A stretch of 37,109 bases of DNA from an uncultured Flavobacteriales bacterium (lineage in GTDB: Bacteria > Bacteroidota > Bacteroidia > Flavobacteriales_G > Salibacteraceae). The DNA is taken from the NCBI GenBank assembly GCA_913057875.1, contig CAJXPI010000004.1:1-37109 (forward strand), given 5' to 3'. The stretch's first letter is position 1, and each line of letters begins with the position of its first letter. The translations under genes and the position numbers were made by a program. Positions 8,239 through 16,039 of the stretch are shown here, piece after piece. A model generated the notes under the pieces. It saw only the letters and a program-made list of their open reading frames with translations, did no database searches and was not told where the DNA came from.

Positions 8239-9276
8239 CTATGGTGTGAAACTGACAATTTTATCATCAAACACCCCTCCAATATATAGTTTTCCCTGCG
8301 CAAAAAGAGCAACACTTGAGCCTGAGATCAAGGCTCCATCACTTTCAAAGGTTTTTTTTACCTGATATCCATTTTGAGAAGGAGTTAATTTATACACCTG
8401 CGAAGGTGAATGATTTGAAGAATCATTGGCATGAGAAGAAAATTTCAACAGTTGAGGATGAGCTGCTACCCACAAATTATTCTCATGATCTACATTTATA
8501 TTATCTACTCCAGCAAGCATATTGATTCGCTCCACCTCAAATAACTCGCCTGTTATCCTATTTCTATCCAATACAATTATTTCTCTACCAATGGTATGAG
8601 AAACAAATAGCGATGAATCATCATTAGAAATTTGAACTCCGTTTGCATATACCAGTCCTTCAAGGGCTTTGATGTATTTAGTTCCATCATAATACACTAA
8701 GTATGAGTAGGGCATTCTCAAATAATTTTCAACCTGAACCCCTAACCTACTCGTATTACCATGATCATTTGTAGCATAAAACTGATCTACCCCAACGCCC
8801 ACCACATCGTTTGGGCTATGCAATAAGGCATGAGCATATGATTTAATATGGATTAAAGAATCTGCTCTAATGCAGAACAATTCAATACTGTTTTCCGTTT
8901 TAAAATGATTTACAGTATATAAATATTTTTGCCCTGATTCCTGAAAATAAGAAATACCATGAGGATGGAACTCTTTATCCCAATTAGTATGCATTTTATG
9001 GAATTCTCCAGATAATGGATTCAATTGATAAACCCCATCACTGGATTTCCAAATTCCCTTATAAGTACTTCTTCGGTCTGACGAAGAAACATAAATCACA
9101 TTATTCTCATTATCCCATTCCATATCTTCGGGGCCATAAATGCCGCGAATGATTTCATTAGATTCTAGCTTTGTGTTGGTAATCTGCTTAAAATATCCTG
9201 CTTTAAAAAGGGTATCAGAAAAAAAATAAACCACCGTAATAGTCAACATTAAAATTAGTTTACGCCTTGAAATCAT
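8239..9276 (-). CDS. paraoxonase (PON)-family lactonase/arylesterase homologue
   Basis: 345 residues from ATG at 9276; an in-frame TTG at 9297 is less likely. An N-terminal hydrophobic segment (6-20) resembles the uncleaved signal/anchor of PON1. The six-bladed-propeller calcium hydrolase signature of serum paraoxonases is well kept: GPEDMEW (Glu50, Asp51), HPHGIS (His106), VNH (His124), SPND (Asn156, Asp157), YANGV (Asn212), GVDNINVD (Asp258, Asn259) and AAHP (His273). By alignment from memory these match PON1 E53/D54, H115, H134, N168/D169, N224 and D269/N270. Lactone hydrolysis is the ancestral PON activity, so quorum-signal lactones or other lactones are possible substrates. It is translationally coupled (TAATG) to the MORN-repeat gene. 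Confidence 0.87.
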   Translation of the reverse strand: MISRRKLILMLTITVVYFFSDTLFKAGYFKQITNTKLESNEIIRGIYGPEDMEWDNENNVIYVSSSDRRSTYKGIWKSSDGVYQLNPLSGEFHKMHTNWDKEFHPHGISYFQESGQKYLYTVNHFKTENSIELFCIRADSLIHIKSYAHALLHSPNDVVGVGVDQFYATNDHGNTSRLGVQVENYLRMPYSYLVYYDGTKYIKALEGLVYANGVQISNDDSSLFVSHTIGREIIVLDRNRITGELFEVERINMLAGVDNINVDHENNLWVAAHPQLLKFSSHANDSSNHSPSQVYKLTPSQNGYQVKKTFESDGALISGSSVALFAQGKLYIGGVFDDKIVSFTP

Positions 9277-10166
9277 TATTCTACCACAAATAAGCAATCA
9301 CCAATTATTATTTCTGAACTGTTCTCAGGACTTAAACTTCCTTCAAAAATGTCTCCAGAAAATTTAATAATAGTTCCATTTTCAGGATCTCCCTTCTTAG
9401 AAAGGAAAAACATTTGTTGCTGGTTATCTAAGATGAAGATTCTATGCCGCTCCGTTTTCTCATCCTCCTGTACATATATTTTTTCACCTTCAGTATCGGA
9501 TACTACATCGTAGCTATATTTACCTATAGAATAATCCTCTACACCAAACATTCCCTGTTTCGGGTAATCCAATAAAATTCCATTCTCGTATAATTTTTTC
9601 TTTTTATACTCTCCAGCCTCGGCCATACCGTCCTCCTTAAAAAAATAATATCCAAACCCAGAGTAATTTCCATCTTCGTAATGGCCCAAATAAATATCGC
9701 CATTCGTACTAATCGCACAACCATATCCATGAAGAACATCATTATCAAACTCACCTATTTGTGTTTCAATGATCTCATCATCTTTGTCTTTTACATACTG
9801 GATTCCTAAACCAGAAAAGATACCTTGGACAAATTCGCCAATATATTTCTGACCATCGGAAAAATAATAAATTCCATATCCCTCGGGGTAATTTTCTACA
9901 AAGTCTCCTTTGAACCAAGAACCATCTTTATACTGAATTAAACCTTTACCATGAGCAACATCATGTTTAAACTCACCGGTATACACCAGGTCATCTTTAG
10001 TCAGTTTTCCATTTACCTTTTCCCCCTTAACAAAATCTCCTTCATAAACATATCCGCATTCGCAAGAAAATTTACCAAACCCATTGTAACAATCGCCATC
10101 TAAACATTGCGCTTGAAGGGTTTGATTCAAACAGAAAATAAAAAATGTTAAGATTACCTTGTTCAT
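9276..10166 (-). CDS. secreted MORN-repeat protein
   Basis: 296 residues. A signal peptide (about 1-19, ending TLQAQ) precedes a Cys-containing segment (CLDGDCYNGFGKFSCECG). About six classical MORN repeats follow (YxGxFxxGxxxGxGxxxxxxG: YEGDF, YTGEF, FKGDF, YIGEF, YLGHY) to about residue 190. The last about 100 residues lack repeats and are not recognised. MORN repeats form elongated beta-sheets that act as protein- or lipid-contacting scaffolds. Its TAA stop overlaps the ATG of the paraoxonase-like gene by one base, which suggests coupled expression of the two exported proteins. Confidence 0.86.
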   Translation of the reverse strand: MNKVILTFFIFCLNQTLQAQCLDGDCYNGFGKFSCECGYVYEGDFVKGEKVNGKLTKDDLVYTGEFKHDVAHGKGLIQYKDGSWFKGDFVENYPEGYGIYYFSDGQKYIGEFVQGIFSGLGIQYVKDKDDEIIETQIGEFDNDVLHGYGCAISTNGDIYLGHYEDGNYSGFGYYFFKEDGMAEAGEYKKKKLYENGILLDYPKQGMFGVEDYSIGKYSYDVVSDTEGEKIYVQEDEKTERHRIFILDNQQQMFFLSKKGDPENGTIIKFSGDIFEGSLSPENSSEIIIGDCLFVVE

Positions 10167-10199
10167 TGGATACGGTTTAATGCGGCACTAAATTAAAAT

Positions 10200-10207
10200 T
10201 ATGTTTG
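10200..10207 (+). promoter_or_regulatory. Bacteroidota -7 element upstream of the HEPN-like gene
   Basis: TATGTTTG, an exact TAnnTTTG match 26 bases before the ATG at 10234. It lies in the 67-base divergent gap, where no matching minus-strand box was found for the MORN gene. No -33 TTG is visible. Confidence 0.5.
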
Positions 10208-10233
10208 TAATATCGTAAAGTAATTAAAGGGTT

Positions 10234-11013
10234 ATGGATATTAGACAAACTTTATTGGATACTGAAATGATCATGAAAGATTTTATCTCTATGATTATTT
10301 CTGAAAACTGGGGCAAGAACTGGATGACCGAAAGTGGTTTGAGTCCTGAACGCTTAAAGGAATTAAATCAAATTAGATTACAATATGAAAATGAATTCAA
10401 CCCTTTAACAACGGAAGGAAGGTTACTCAATTATTGCAATTTTTTGGATTTAGTAACCATCATTAGTAGCCATTGGAACAACCAATTTGAAGTAGCTTTT
10501 GGTGAATTTGACAGTTTGAGTGCCTATTTAAAAACCCTTCAAAAATTTCAAAATCCAGATGCATTTAATCGGCCATTAATGAGTTTTGAAAAACATTTCA
10601 TACTGGGTGTTACCGGAACTATTCGTAATAACATTGCGGTATATAGAACCTGGAAAGAAGTTGGTAAGGATGGGTATCCAATAATTGACTCGGTACAGGA
10701 CAATTTTGCCAATCTTTGGACCATGGGCTCTCCTAAAAAACTACGAACTCAGCTATCGCTATCAGTAGGAGACACACTTGAATTTATAGTTTTGGCCTCT
10801 CACCCAACCGATGAGGAATTAGAATACCGTTTGTTTAGACAAAAATGGCAAACGGGAAATGTTATTCAGTACCAAATAAAAAATAGTGATTTGGGTAAAG
10901 ATATTTCTTTTCATATTGGAATTCGTGGCAAACAAAAAGCTCATGCTTATCCCTTAGGATACGATGACAAGGTAACTTTTGAGTATACCATTTTGCCTGC
11001 GGCAACCGATTAA
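10234..11013 (+). CDS. probable Swt1-like HEPN protein with degenerate active site and C-terminal Ig-like domain
   Basis: 259 residues, no signal peptide, hence cytoplasmic. Residues 1-140 are all-helical, and their ending QNPDAFNRPL (106-115) resembles the 'RNPVAHNRPL' motif of Swt1-type HEPN domains. The catalytic Arg and His are replaced by Gln106 and Phe111, so RNase activity is not expected. Residues about 165-257 are strand-rich (SVGDTLEFIVLAS, ISFHIGIRG, VTFEYTILPA) and read like an Ig-like beta-sandwich. HEPN domains are common in RNA-targeting conflict systems, but no nuclease, NTPase or toxin partner adjoins this gene. The assignment is by motif recall and is moderately secure; the alternative is an uncharacterised lineage-specific protein. 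Confidence 0.5.
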   Translation: MDIRQTLLDTEMIMKDFISMIISENWGKNWMTESGLSPERLKELNQIRLQYENEFNPLTTEGRLLNYCNFLDLVTIISSHWNNQFEVAFGEFDSLSAYLKTLQKFQNPDAFNRPLMSFEKHFILGVTGTIRNNIAVYRTWKEVGKDGYPIIDSVQDNFANLWTMGSPKKLRTQLSLSVGDTLEFIVLASHPTDEELEYRLFRQKWQTGNVIQYQIKNSDLGKDISFHIGIRGKQKAHAYPLGYDDKVTFEYTILPAATD

Positions 11014-11017
11014 AACT

Positions 11018-12079
11018 TTATTTTTTAGTATAAATCGTTTGGGTTGGAAAAGCCATTTCTAAGTTGTTCTTTTTAAACTCTGCCAAAATCTTTAAGTTAA
11101 GTTCTGATTTAACTCCTAAAACGTCTGCACCTCTTTTAATAAAATAGATATAAGTAATTCCTAAAGAAAAATCTCCGAAATCAGTAAACCCAATACTCTT
11201 ACTTCCTTCCAATCCTTCTACTGTAGCATGAATGCTTGAAAGCGTATTCATTGCTAATTCCATTTGTTCAGGTGTCGAATCATAAATTAATCCCAATTTC
11301 ATTACCACCTTTCGATGGGGTTCCTGTGAAATATTCTCTACTAGCCCAGCAGTGAAAGTAGAGTTAGGAATGGTTACAATTCTGTTTTCTAAAGTTCTTA
11401 ATCTGGTACTTCTTAATCCTATCTCCACAATAGTGCCATCAAACCCATTAATTTTGATCCGGTCATTCATTTTAAAGGGTTTATCTGTAAAAATAGTAAA
11501 GCCTCCAAAAATATTGGATATCGTGTCCTTTGCAGCCATAGCAAATGCAAAACCACCAATTCCCATACCGGCAATAATGGCACTTACATTATATCCTGCA
11601 TTGTTTAACGCTACAATAATTCCAAGCACCCACAAAACCGACTTTGTTCCCTTTTGCACTACTGGTAAAAGTTGATTATCAAAATCGCTATCCGTTTTTT
11701 TCGTAATTGGCACCAGAAAGAATGATATCGCAGCATCTACAGTCCTCACCAATAACCACGTAGCTCCTACGCTAATTAAAAAATGATAAACAGCTCTGAA
11801 TAAACCATCCACCTCCTCATTAAATTGAAGGCGCTCAAATCCATACCAGCTAGACAGAATTGCAACAATAAAAACCAAAGGTTCTTTTGAGGTACCTAAT
11901 AGAACGTCATCTAACCGCGATTCAGTTTTTTGAGTTACCCTGTGAACAATTCTATTTAAAAACCAATAAACCATTCGGGCCAGCATTACTGCTCCTAAAA
12001 CAATAACCAAACTTATAGACCAATCAGCAATAGTATTGCCATAAAAAGTTTGATGTAAAAAATTTTGAATTGAATTCAT
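11018..12079 (-). CDS. MscS-family mechanosensitive channel
   Basis: 353 residues. Transmembrane helices lie at about 20-45, 60-80, 95-120 and 140-160. The pore helix follows as a glycine/alanine-rich stretch (IAGMGIGGFAFAMAAKDTISNIFGG, about 168-192), the TM3 signature of small-conductance channels. The MscS beta domain comes next (DRIKINGFDGTIVEIGLRSTRLRT, then IPNSTF). It opens under membrane tension to release osmolytes during hypo-osmotic shock. It lies 2 bases downstream of the PabA-like gene, so the two are probably co-transcribed without an obvious functional link. It converges with the HEPN-like gene 4 bases away. Confidence 0.94.
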   Translation of the reverse strand: MNSIQNFLHQTFYGNTIADWSISLVIVLGAVMLARMVYWFLNRIVHRVTQKTESRLDDVLLGTSKEPLVFIVAILSSWYGFERLQFNEEVDGLFRAVYHFLISVGATWLLVRTVDAAISFFLVPITKKTDSDFDNQLLPVVQKGTKSVLWVLGIIVALNNAGYNVSAIIAGMGIGGFAFAMAAKDTISNIFGGFTIFTDKPFKMNDRIKINGFDGTIVEIGLRSTRLRTLENRIVTIPNSTFTAGLVENISQEPHRKVVMKLGLIYDSTPEQMELAMNTLSSIHATVEGLEGSKSIGFTDFGDFSLGITYIYFIKRGADVLGVKSELNLKILAEFKKNNLEMAFPTQTIYTKK

Positions 12080-12081
12080 CT

Positions 12082-12648
12082 TTAATAATCTTTATTAATC
12101 CACTTTTTTAACATTTCGGCTCCCTGCGGGGTCATAACCGACTCTGGATGAAATTGCACTCCTGCAAATTTATTATTCTGATCCTCTATCGCCATCACAA
12201 TTTGATCAAAATCTACTGCAAGTACCTTAATTTGAGTTGGAAGATCCTCTTGAGTCACTGCCCAAGAATGATAAAGCCCCACTTTTTCATTAAAATTTAA
12301 CCCAGAGAAAAAAGACTCGTTCTTGGTAATGATTTCTCTCTGAATCCCATGACGTACAGGTTCTAAGTTAACAAGTTCTCCACCAAAATGTTCAATTAAG
12401 GCCTGAAAACCCAAGCAAACCCCAAACATGGGTATTTGGCCCACATAATTTTGAATTACCTTCATCATTAAACCCGCATCTTTGGGCAAAGATGGTCCTG
12501 GAGATAAAAATATTTTATCAAAGGATGCAACACTACTTAACTCAAACTCGTCATTACGCCAAACAACAAGATCATCAACCAATGGTTCGATTAAATGAAC
12601 CAAGTTGTAAGTAAACGAATCGTAATTATCAATGAGTAAAACACGCAT
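12082..12648 (-). CDS. pabA: aminodeoxychorismate/anthranilate synthase glutaminase subunit (PabA/TrpG)
   Basis: 188 residues, a class I glutamine amidotransferase that supplies ammonia to chorismate for p-aminobenzoate or anthranilate. The catalytic triad is Cys78 (GVCLGFQ), His167 and Glu169 (QFHPES). LLIDNYDSFTYN at the N-terminus and LSPGP at about 48-52 are the family signature. No trpE or pabB is adjacent, so the choice of pabA over trpG is inferred from the isolated position; a dual-use subunit is equally possible. It is co-directional with, and 2 bases upstream of, the MscS gene. Confidence 0.9.
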   Translation of the reverse strand: MRVLLIDNYDSFTYNLVHLIEPLVDDLVVWRNDEFELSSVASFDKIFLSPGPSLPKDAGLMMKVIQNYVGQIPMFGVCLGFQALIEHFGGELVNLEPVRHGIQREIITKNESFFSGLNFNEKVGLYHSWAVTQEDLPTQIKVLAVDFDQIVMAIEDQNNKFAGVQFHPESVMTPQGAEMLKKWINKDY

Positions 12649-12794
12649 GAATGCAAAAGAATAAAAAACATTTGCTTACGGCTTATGGTAAGCGAACTAG
12701 TTTAAAAAATGTTAACGAACATTATTTTTTTTAACACAAAGCAAAAAAGGTGTAATTTCACATCGCCTAAACAAAAAAATCAAACTTCTAGACT

Positions 12795-13145
12795 ATGAAA
12801 TCAATATTCACTCTCCTCTTTTCAGTTTTGGCAATAGGGCTGTATGCATCCGCTGACGAACCGTCCAATTCAAATGAATATTTCATTTGTACCTTTAACA
12901 ATGCCATTACCCCTTCAGAAATTTCAGATTTAACAGAACAAGGTTACAAGGTAATTGAAAAAGATAGCACCACCTCGGTTATTGTTAAAACAAAAGCCAT
13001 GACAGAAACCTTTACGCCTGAGCTCAAAACCAAAATGCAACGTATTATAAAGGTGGATGAATTTGGTAACAGAACCAACTTAAGTACTCGATGTACTCAA
13101 AGTAGCAACCCTGACTTTTTTAAACTTCTTTTTAATTTTATCTGA
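12795..13145 (+). CDS. small secreted protein, family A (paralogue of 13416-13721)
   Basis: 116 residues. A signal peptide (about 1-20, IGLYASADE) is followed by a short mixed alpha/beta domain (YFICTFNNAITPSEISDLTEQGYKVIEKD) and a polar stretch. The C-terminal tail NPDFFKLLFNFI is nearly the same as that of the next gene. I do not recognise the family. The two genes align over most of their length (F-x-x-x-F-N-x-x-(I/V)-x-x-x-E-I then G-(Y/F)-x-x-(I/V)-E-K), so they are diverged duplicates. A strong terminator follows directly, so this gene is a separate unit from the operon that holds its paralogue. Confidence 0.72.
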   Translation: MKSIFTLLFSVLAIGLYASADEPSNSNEYFICTFNNAITPSEISDLTEQGYKVIEKDSTTSVIVKTKAMTETFTPELKTKMQRIIKVDEFGNRTNLSTRCTQSSNPDFFKLLFNFI

Positions 13146-13176
13146 TCTATTACTTTAGTTATTCAAAATAGATGAG

Positions 13177-13200
13177 AAGCGGCTGTTAGCCGCTTTTTTT
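13177..13200 (+). terminator. rho-independent terminator
   Basis: A 7-bp GC-rich stem (AAGCGGC / GCCGCTT) with a 5-base loop and a run of eight T lies 32 bases after the stop of the first small secreted protein gene. It isolates that gene from the downstream operon. Confidence 0.9.
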
Positions 13201-13311
13201 ATGCCCTGTACTCTTATCACCACCTAAAAAACAAGCAGATTACATGCTGCTAGTCTTAATACCGTTTGTCATTTTTTTTTACCATTCAAACAAAAAAAAT
13301 AAAAAATACAC

Positions 13312-13330
13312 TACTATGTTTTGCATAGTA
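13312..13330 (+). promoter_or_regulatory. palindromic operator candidate on the small secreted protein-PadR-PspC promoter
   Basis: TACTATG-TTTTG-CATAGTA is a perfect 7-bp inverted repeat with a 5-base centre. The centre contains the putative -33 TTTG (13320-13323). PadR proteins bind dyads with ATG/CAT-type half-sites, and a padR gene lies in this operon, so autoregulation is the simplest reading (inference). Confidence 0.6.
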
Positions 13331-13352
13331 CCTTCTTTTAGACATATATTTG
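13320..13352 (+). promoter_or_regulatory. -33/-7 promoter of the small secreted protein-PadR-PspC operon
   Basis: A -33 TTTG (13320-13323), a 21-base spacer and an exact -7 TATATTTG (13345-13352). The start codon at 13416 is 63 bases further on, giving a leader of about 55 bases. The -33 box lies at the centre of the palindrome at 13312-13330. Confidence 0.75.
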
Positions 13353-13415
13353 CATAACCAAATAATAGACAATACATATTACTATATAATATAAAACATT
13401 CCTAAACAAATCAAA

Positions 13416-13721
13416 ATGAAAACAATTATTACTTTAATCATGAGTCTGGGTCTGCTGACTAGCACTCTTCATACTCAAGGAAAAGGAACTCCGGAATTCT
13501 TGCAAATTGAGTTTAACGATTCCGTTTCTACGCTAGAAATACAAAACTTATTTACATTAGGTTTCGCAACAGTGGAAAAAGGAATATCCTTAAGAAATGA
13601 CTCTTGCAAAACAGTCATAGAATTAAAAATGGAAAAATCAACACTTACCGAGAAGGAAATGGAAAATGAAACGGCAGATCAATCACCAGACTTTTCAAAA
13701 TTGATTTTCAATTTTATATAA
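13416..13721 (+). CDS. small secreted protein, family A (operon leader gene)
   Basis: 101 residues. A signal peptide (about 1-20, LLTSTLHTQG) precedes a short domain (EFLQIEFNDSVSTLEIQNLFTLGFATVEKG), a charged Lys/Glu-rich segment and the tail SPDFSKLIFNFI. It is a paralogue of 12795-13145 with the same organisation and tail. Unlike that gene it is the first gene of an operon: PadR follows by 40 bases and the PspC protein after that. Expression under the same palindrome-controlled promoter suggests it takes part in the same envelope response, perhaps as a signal or effector. Family not recognised. Confidence 0.72.
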   Translation: MKTIITLIMSLGLLTSTLHTQGKGTPEFLQIEFNDSVSTLEIQNLFTLGFATVEKGISLRNDSCKTVIELKMEKSTLTEKEMENETADQSPDFSKLIFNFI

Positions 13722-13761
13722 TCAAAATGAAAAACTATATTAATCACATAAATCCAATCGC

Positions 13762-14094
13762 ATGAAGATAGAAAACACAAAAGCGCAAATGCGAAAAGGG
13801 GTTTTAGAATATTGCATCTTATTATTCATAAAAGATAACGAGTTGTACCCTTCAGAAATCATCTCTAAGCTGAAAGAGTCTAAGCTGATGGTGGTAGAAG
13901 GAACTTTATACCCCCTATTAACGCGATTAAAAAATGCGGGAATACTAACATATAGATGGGAAGAATCTACATCAGGTCCTCCTAGAAAGTATTACAGTTT
14001 AACTCCCATAGGAGAAACTTTCACAAATGAATTATCAGGTACATGGAAAGCTTTAGAGCAAGCCGTTACCTTCGCACAAAAACAAAGTAAATAA
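13762..14094 (+). CDS. PadR-family transcriptional regulator
   Basis: 110 residues, a single-domain (subgroup s2) PadR repressor. The sequence MRKGVLEYCILLFIK, EGTLYPLLTRLKNAGIL (winged-helix recognition region, about 47-63), SGPPRKYYSLTPIGE (wing, about 74-88) and the C-terminal dimerisation helix are all present. The combination of small PadR with a downstream PspC/DUF4097-type membrane protein is widespread in Bacteroidota and Firmicutes and is linked to envelope-stress or antimicrobial responses. A palindrome over the operon promoter (13312-13330) is its likely binding site. The PspC gene starts 20 bases downstream. Confidence 0.93.
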   Translation: MKIENTKAQMRKGVLEYCILLFIKDNELYPSEIISKLKESKLMVVEGTLYPLLTRLKNAGILTYRWEESTSGPPRKYYSLTPIGETFTNELSGTWKALEQAVTFAQKQSK

Positions 14095-14114
14095 CCTGCC
14101 AATAATATTATACG

Positions 14115-15824
14115 ATGAAAAAAACATTAACAATCAATTTAGGTGGACTTGTCTTTAATATAGACGATGATGCTTTTGTAGTCTTAAAAAACTACTTAGA
14201 TACTATCAAAGGTTATTTTGATACCTCTGAAGGCCGTGATGAAATCATGACGGATATTGAATCCAGGATCGCAGAAATGCTTACCGAAAAAATGAATGGT
14301 GGTAAAGAAGTCATCAATTCTAATGACATTTCAGAAATCATATCAGTGATGGGACAACCCGAAGATTACATTGCGGATGATCTAGATGAGGAACCGAAAC
14401 GTCAACAATCATATTCGCAACAAAGTAATACCAACAACTCCTATTCGCAACAATCAAGTAAGCGTTTGTTTAGAGATACCGAAGCGGGAAATATTGGAGG
14501 AGTATGTGCCGGAATTGGTCATTATTTTGGTATTGATCCAATCTGGTTTAGAATGGCCTTTGTTTTATCTGTGCTATTTCTAGGTACTGGAGTTTTCCTT
14601 TACATTATTTTATGGATTATTATGCCAGAAGCAAGAACTTCGGCAGAAAAGCTTTCGATGCGTGGTGAGCCCGTAAATTTCGAAAATATCGGTAAAACGG
14701 TAGAAGAGGAAATGAAAAACGTAAAAAAAAAGTTCAGCAACTATGACTCAGAAGGCGTAAACCAAACTACAGAAACGATTAAATCAGGGGTTCATCAAGT
14801 AGGAAACTTCCTTTTAAGCCTATTTAAATTCGCTTTTCAAGCTATAGGAAAAATATTAGGCTTCTTGTTCTTAATATTCGGAGGACTGATATTGTTTGCT
14901 TTGGTCATCGGCATATTCACTCCCGTAGATCAAATATTTTTTGAGGCGGGTGGTAGCGAATATGGATATAGTTTAATCGAAATTTCTAATTTATTCTTTC
15001 CATCTGGCCTTGATTTTTGGTTAACAATTGCGGGGGTGATACTTCTTATTGCTATTCCGTTAATCGCTTTAATTTTTGCTGGAGCAACCATGCTTTTTGG
15101 CGTAAAACCTCCAAAATATACTGGAATAGCCCTCGCTGGCGTTTGGATTTTAGGAATCATTATTACTGCCATTGGAGGAATACGAACATCGGTAGAATTT
15201 AAAAAAGATTCTTCTATTTCGGAAGTGGTTACACTAAATGAATTCCCTTCAGATACCATATATCTGGATATTTACAACGAAAAAGAGTTAAACTCTGGTA
15301 ATAAATACCGACATAATGAACGGGAACCATTTATGATTAAAGATGGAATTCTTACCATCGAAGATGTAGAAGTAAATGTATTGGAAACCAATTCCGATTA
15401 CCCCCAACTAGAAATTATTAAAGAGTCTAACGGTCGTAATTACGAAGAGGCGGATGAAAGAGCCGAGAACATTGATTTCATTACCAATATTGACAGTAAT
15501 ACAATTTACATTTCTCCGAACTTCAAAGTTTCGTCAAAAGATAAATGGCGTAATCAAAGTGTTCAAGTAAACTTATATCTTCCAAATGGAAAAACGGTTT
15601 TCTTGCCAAAATCATATAAACACATAATTTACGACATCAAAAATTATCATGATACTTACGATAGGAACATGGTTAACATGTTTTGGACCATGACTGACTC
15701 TGGACTAATATCTCCAGAAATTATGAAAAGAGAAAATAGTGAATTTGAAGTGGACCAAGAATTTGAAAAAGTTGAAATCAATATTAAAGCCGATAACGAA
15801 GAGCATTCTATTGTGATTCAATAA
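14115..15824 (+). CDS. PspC-domain envelope-stress membrane protein
   Basis: 569 residues in four parts. An N-terminal cytoplasmic domain (1 to about 92, with LGGLVFNIDDDAF and a D-x-E-S-R-I-A-E-M segment) is typical of Bacteroidota PspC proteins. A Gln/Ser/Asn-rich linker follows. A PspC domain (about 117-175, RLFRDTEAGNIGGVCAGIGHYF, then a hydrophobic helix) comes next. Then there are further hydrophobic spans (about 228-272, 300-330, 337-355) and a C-terminal extracytoplasmic domain of about 200 residues rich in beta-strands. PspC proteins sense inner-membrane damage in enterobacteria, but no PspA or PspF is near. Co-transcription with PadR suggests induction when the repressor is released by an envelope stress. 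Confidence 0.9.
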   Translation: MKKTLTINLGGLVFNIDDDAFVVLKNYLDTIKGYFDTSEGRDEIMTDIESRIAEMLTEKMNGGKEVINSNDISEIISVMGQPEDYIADDLDEEPKRQQSYSQQSNTNNSYSQQSSKRLFRDTEAGNIGGVCAGIGHYFGIDPIWFRMAFVLSVLFLGTGVFLYIILWIIMPEARTSAEKLSMRGEPVNFENIGKTVEEEMKNVKKKFSNYDSEGVNQTTETIKSGVHQVGNFLLSLFKFAFQAIGKILGFLFLIFGGLILFALVIGIFTPVDQIFFEAGGSEYGYSLIEISNLFFPSGLDFWLTIAGVILLIAIPLIALIFAGATMLFGVKPPKYTGIALAGVWILGIIITAIGGIRTSVEFKKDSSISEVVTLNEFPSDTIYLDIYNEKELNSGNKYRHNEREPFMIKDGILTIEDVEVNVLETNSDYPQLEIIKESNGRNYEEADERAENIDFITNIDSNTIYISPNFKVSSKDKWRNQSVQVNLYLPNGKTVFLPKSYKHIIYDIKNYHDTYDRNMVNMFWTMTDSGLISPEIMKRENSEFEVDQEFEKVEINIKADNEEHSIVIQ

Positions 15825-15853
15825 GCTCAAAATATATCCTAAACCAAACCAAG

Positions 15854-15883
15854 AAGGGAAGCAAAAATTTGCTTCCCTTTTTT
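15854..15883 (+). terminator. rho-independent terminator of the PadR-PspC operon
   Basis: Stem AAGGGAAGCAAA / TTTGCTTCCCTT with a two-base loop, followed by a T-run, starting 30 bases after the PspC stop. Confidence 0.9.
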
Positions 15884-16001
15884 CGTTTTTTACCCTCCCC
15901 TTACAAACTCCACAAAATCACCATTTATAGCACTTGCAAGCCGTTAATAAAAAATAGCAACAAGGTCATTTTCAGCTAACTAAAAATCATTAAAAATGCA
16001 T

Positions 16002-16009
16002 TACTTTTG
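16002..16009 (+). promoter_or_regulatory. Bacteroidota -7 element for the E1 dehydrogenase gene
   Basis: TACTTTTG, an exact TAnnTTTG match 30 bases before the ATG at 16040. Its own TTG (16007) is in frame with the gene and can be mistaken for a start codon. Confidence 0.65.
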
Positions 16010-16039
16010 CAGCCTGTAAAACCTAAAATTTTCGCGTAT

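Noticed and set aside
14386-14583. Overlapping frame inside the PspC gene
   Set aside because: A shadow of the Gln/Ser/Asn-rich linker in another frame, with no signal or domain of its own.
13762-15824. A classical phage-shock (Psp) system
   Set aside because: Only a PspC domain is present, with PadR control and no PspA, PspB or PspF; it is a different, PadR-type module.
16007-16039. TTG start adding 11 residues to the E1 dehydrogenase
   Set aside because: The TTG is inside the -7 box and would precede transcription start; the ATG at 16040 gives the expected N-terminus.
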